This document shows positions 12,649 to 13,778 of a DNA stretch of 13,778 nt, piece by piece. Below the pieces are notes generated by a model, which worked only from the letters and a program-made list of their open reading frames with translations, did not search any database and was not told where the DNA came from. The position numbers were made by a program, and so were the translations under genes. The stretch lies in NCBI GenBank assembly GCA_964388085.1, contig CAYLZW010000147.1, positions 1-13,778 of the forward strand. The letters run 5' to 3'. Position 1 is the stretch's first letter. The number at the start of each line of letters is the position of its first letter. Source of the stretch: CAYLZW01 sp964388085. GTDB lineage: Bacteria; Myxococcota; UBA727; CAYLZW01.

Positions 12649-13778
12649 TCACCCGGCCGGCTGCAGGACGGAGCGCCCGCCCATGTAGGGCAAGAGCTGC
12701 TCGGGCACGCACACGCTGCCGTCGGCCTGCTGGTGGTTCTCGAGCACGGCGAGCCAGGTGCGGCCGATGGCGAGGCCGGAGCCGTTCAGCGTCACCAGCG
12801 GGCGGGCCTTCGCCTTCTTGTCGCCGGCGGCGGACGCGGGTCGATAGCGGATCTTCGCCCGCCGCGCCTGGTAGCTGCCGCACGTCGAGCACGACGAGAT
12901 CTCGCGGTAGGTGCGCTGTCCGGGCAGCCACACCTCGAGGTCGAAGGTCTTCTCGGCGGTGCCGCCCATGTCGCCCGCGCACAGCAGCATCACGCGGTGC
13001 GGGAGCTCGAGGGCGCTCAGGATGTCGCTCGCGCGCTGCACCATGGCGTCGAGCTCGGCGTCGGCCTGCTCCGGCGTCGCGAAGCGCACCATCTCGACCT
13101 TCTCGAACTGGTGCTGGCGGATGAGGCCGCGCGTGTCGCGCCCGGCCGCTCCAGCCTCGGCGCGGAAGCACTGCGTCCAGGCGCAGAAGCGGACCGGCAG
13201 CCGCTCCTCGTCGAGGATCTCGTCCGCGTAGTAGTTCGTGAGCGGCACCTCGGCGGTGGGGATCAGGTAGAGCGGGTCCTGATCGGCGCGCGGCACCTTG
13301 AAGAGGTCCTCCTCGAACTTCGGCAGCTGCCCGGTGCCGAGCATGGCGCCCGGCCCGACGAGGAGCGGCGGCGAGAGCTCGGTGTCGCCGCGCGCCGTGT
13401 GGAAGTCGAGCATGAAGCTGGCGATCGCGCGCGCGAGCCGAGCGCCCTGTCCCTTCAGGAAGGCGAAGCGCGCGCCCGAGAGCTTCGCGGCCCGCTCGAA
13501 GTCGAGCACGCCGAGCAGGGCGCCGAGGTCGACGTGGTCCTTCGGCTCGAAGTCGAACGCGCGCGGCTGGAGCACGCGGCGCACCTCGACGTTGCCGCTC
13601 TCGTCCTGCCCGTCGGGCACCTCGTCCCGCGGCGGGTTCGGCAGGCGCAGCACGAGGTCGTCGAGACGCGCCTCCACGTCGGCGCGCCGCTTGTCGTCCT
13701 CCTTGATGGCGTCGCTGAGCGCGCGCAGCTCGGCGCGGCGCTCGTCGATGACCTCCTTGGAGGCGCCCTTCATCTGCT
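12649..13778 (-). CDS. serS: Seryl-tRNA synthetase, N-terminal end outside window
   Basis: The enzyme charges tRNA-Ser with serine in the cytosol. The frame runs off the right edge: the codon before the Met at 13773 is Gln in frame, and bacterial SerRS is about 425 residues against 375 visible, so about 50 residues of the N-terminal coiled-coil arm are missing. Numbered from that Met, the visible arm is 1-45 and the class II core follows. Motif 1 is near 110-136, TAEV at 173-176, motif 2 FRAEAGAAGRDTRGLIRQHQF-type at 203-223, EISSCSTCGSYQARR at 291-305, and motif 3 GLAIGRTWLAVLENHQ at 333-348. All expected catalytic signatures are present. The common SerRS motif 3 'GRTLVA' is GRTWLA here, a minor variant. 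No gene follows closely downstream; the stop is 44 nt from a 24-bp palindrome. Confidence 0.97.
   Translation of the reverse strand, partial: QMKGASKEVIDERRAELRALSDAIKEDDKRRADVEARLDDLVLRLPNPPRDEVPDGQDESGNVEVRRVLQPRAFDFEPKDHVDLGALLGVLDFERAAKLSGARFAFLKGQGARLARAIASFMLDFHTARGDTELSPPLLVGPGAMLGTGQLPKFEEDLFKVPRADQDPLYLIPTAEVPLTNYYADEILDEERLPVRFCAWTQCFRAEAGAAGRDTRGLIRQHQFEKVEMVRFATPEQADAELDAMVQRASDILSALELPHRVMLLCAGDMGGTAEKTFDLEVWLPGQRTYREISSCSTCGSYQARRAKIRYRPASAAGDKKAKARPLVTLNGSGLAIGRTWLAVLENHQQADGSVCVPEQLLPYMGGRSVLQPAG

Overview
The window is very GC-rich, with G or C at most third codon positions, and looks like a chromosomal segment of a myxobacterium-like organism (Myxococcota, formerly Deltaproteobacteria). 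The main evidence is the run of 'Myxococcus cysteine-rich' (DUF4215-type) repeats in a giant lipoprotein. A TolB-like protein with a G-C-S-Q-E-S-C signature, several lipoproteins with spaced-cysteine motifs and a -24/-12-like promoter agree with this. Genus cannot be given from sequence alone. No tRNA, rRNA, CRISPR array, transposase or phage gene was seen.

Layout. (1) Plus strand, 2-1946: an exported or anchored kelch-repeat protein cut by the left edge, then, 7 nt later, a spermidine-synthase-like Rossmann protein whose true start is ambiguous. (2) 1947-2354 is non-coding, with a 9-bp hairpin and a candidate sigma-54 element; it leads into a small lipoprotein (2355-2948) with a perfect ribosome binding site. 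(3) Minus strand, 4840-3130: an SDR oxidoreductase and an Fpg/Nei-family DNA glycosylase, 4 nt apart and probably one operon. A 13-bp hairpin separates it from the lipoprotein gene. (4) Plus strand, 5018-5677: a DUF2058 (YaiL-like) protein, divergent from the SDR across a leader with two strong hairpins. (5) Minus strand, 10449-5696: a TolB-like membrane protein and a 1284-residue lipoprotein (six cysteine-rich repeats, then about 17 NHL-like repeats), joined by an ATGA overlap. (6) Minus strand: an unrecognised 85-residue protein (10875-10618), and upstream of it a protein with a histone-H1-like basic tail and a helical HEAT-like domain (12105-10978). An intrinsic terminator lies between them. 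(7) 12106-12648 is about 540 bp without a gene; it holds a dip in GC content and a perfect 24-bp palindrome. (8) Minus strand, right edge: serS, cut at its N-terminal coding end.

How the genes relate. serS, the glycosylase, the SDR and the DUF2058 gene are ordinary housekeeping or accessory genes. The most distinctive part is the envelope set: the TolB-like protein coupled to the giant NHL lipoprotein, the small Cys-motif lipoprotein and the kelch propeller. The two lipoproteins share a C-x5-C-x5-C motif just behind the lipid anchor. I find no clear defence, mobile or biosynthetic system. The coupled TolB-like/NHL pair is the best candidate for an undescribed module, and its function is unknown.
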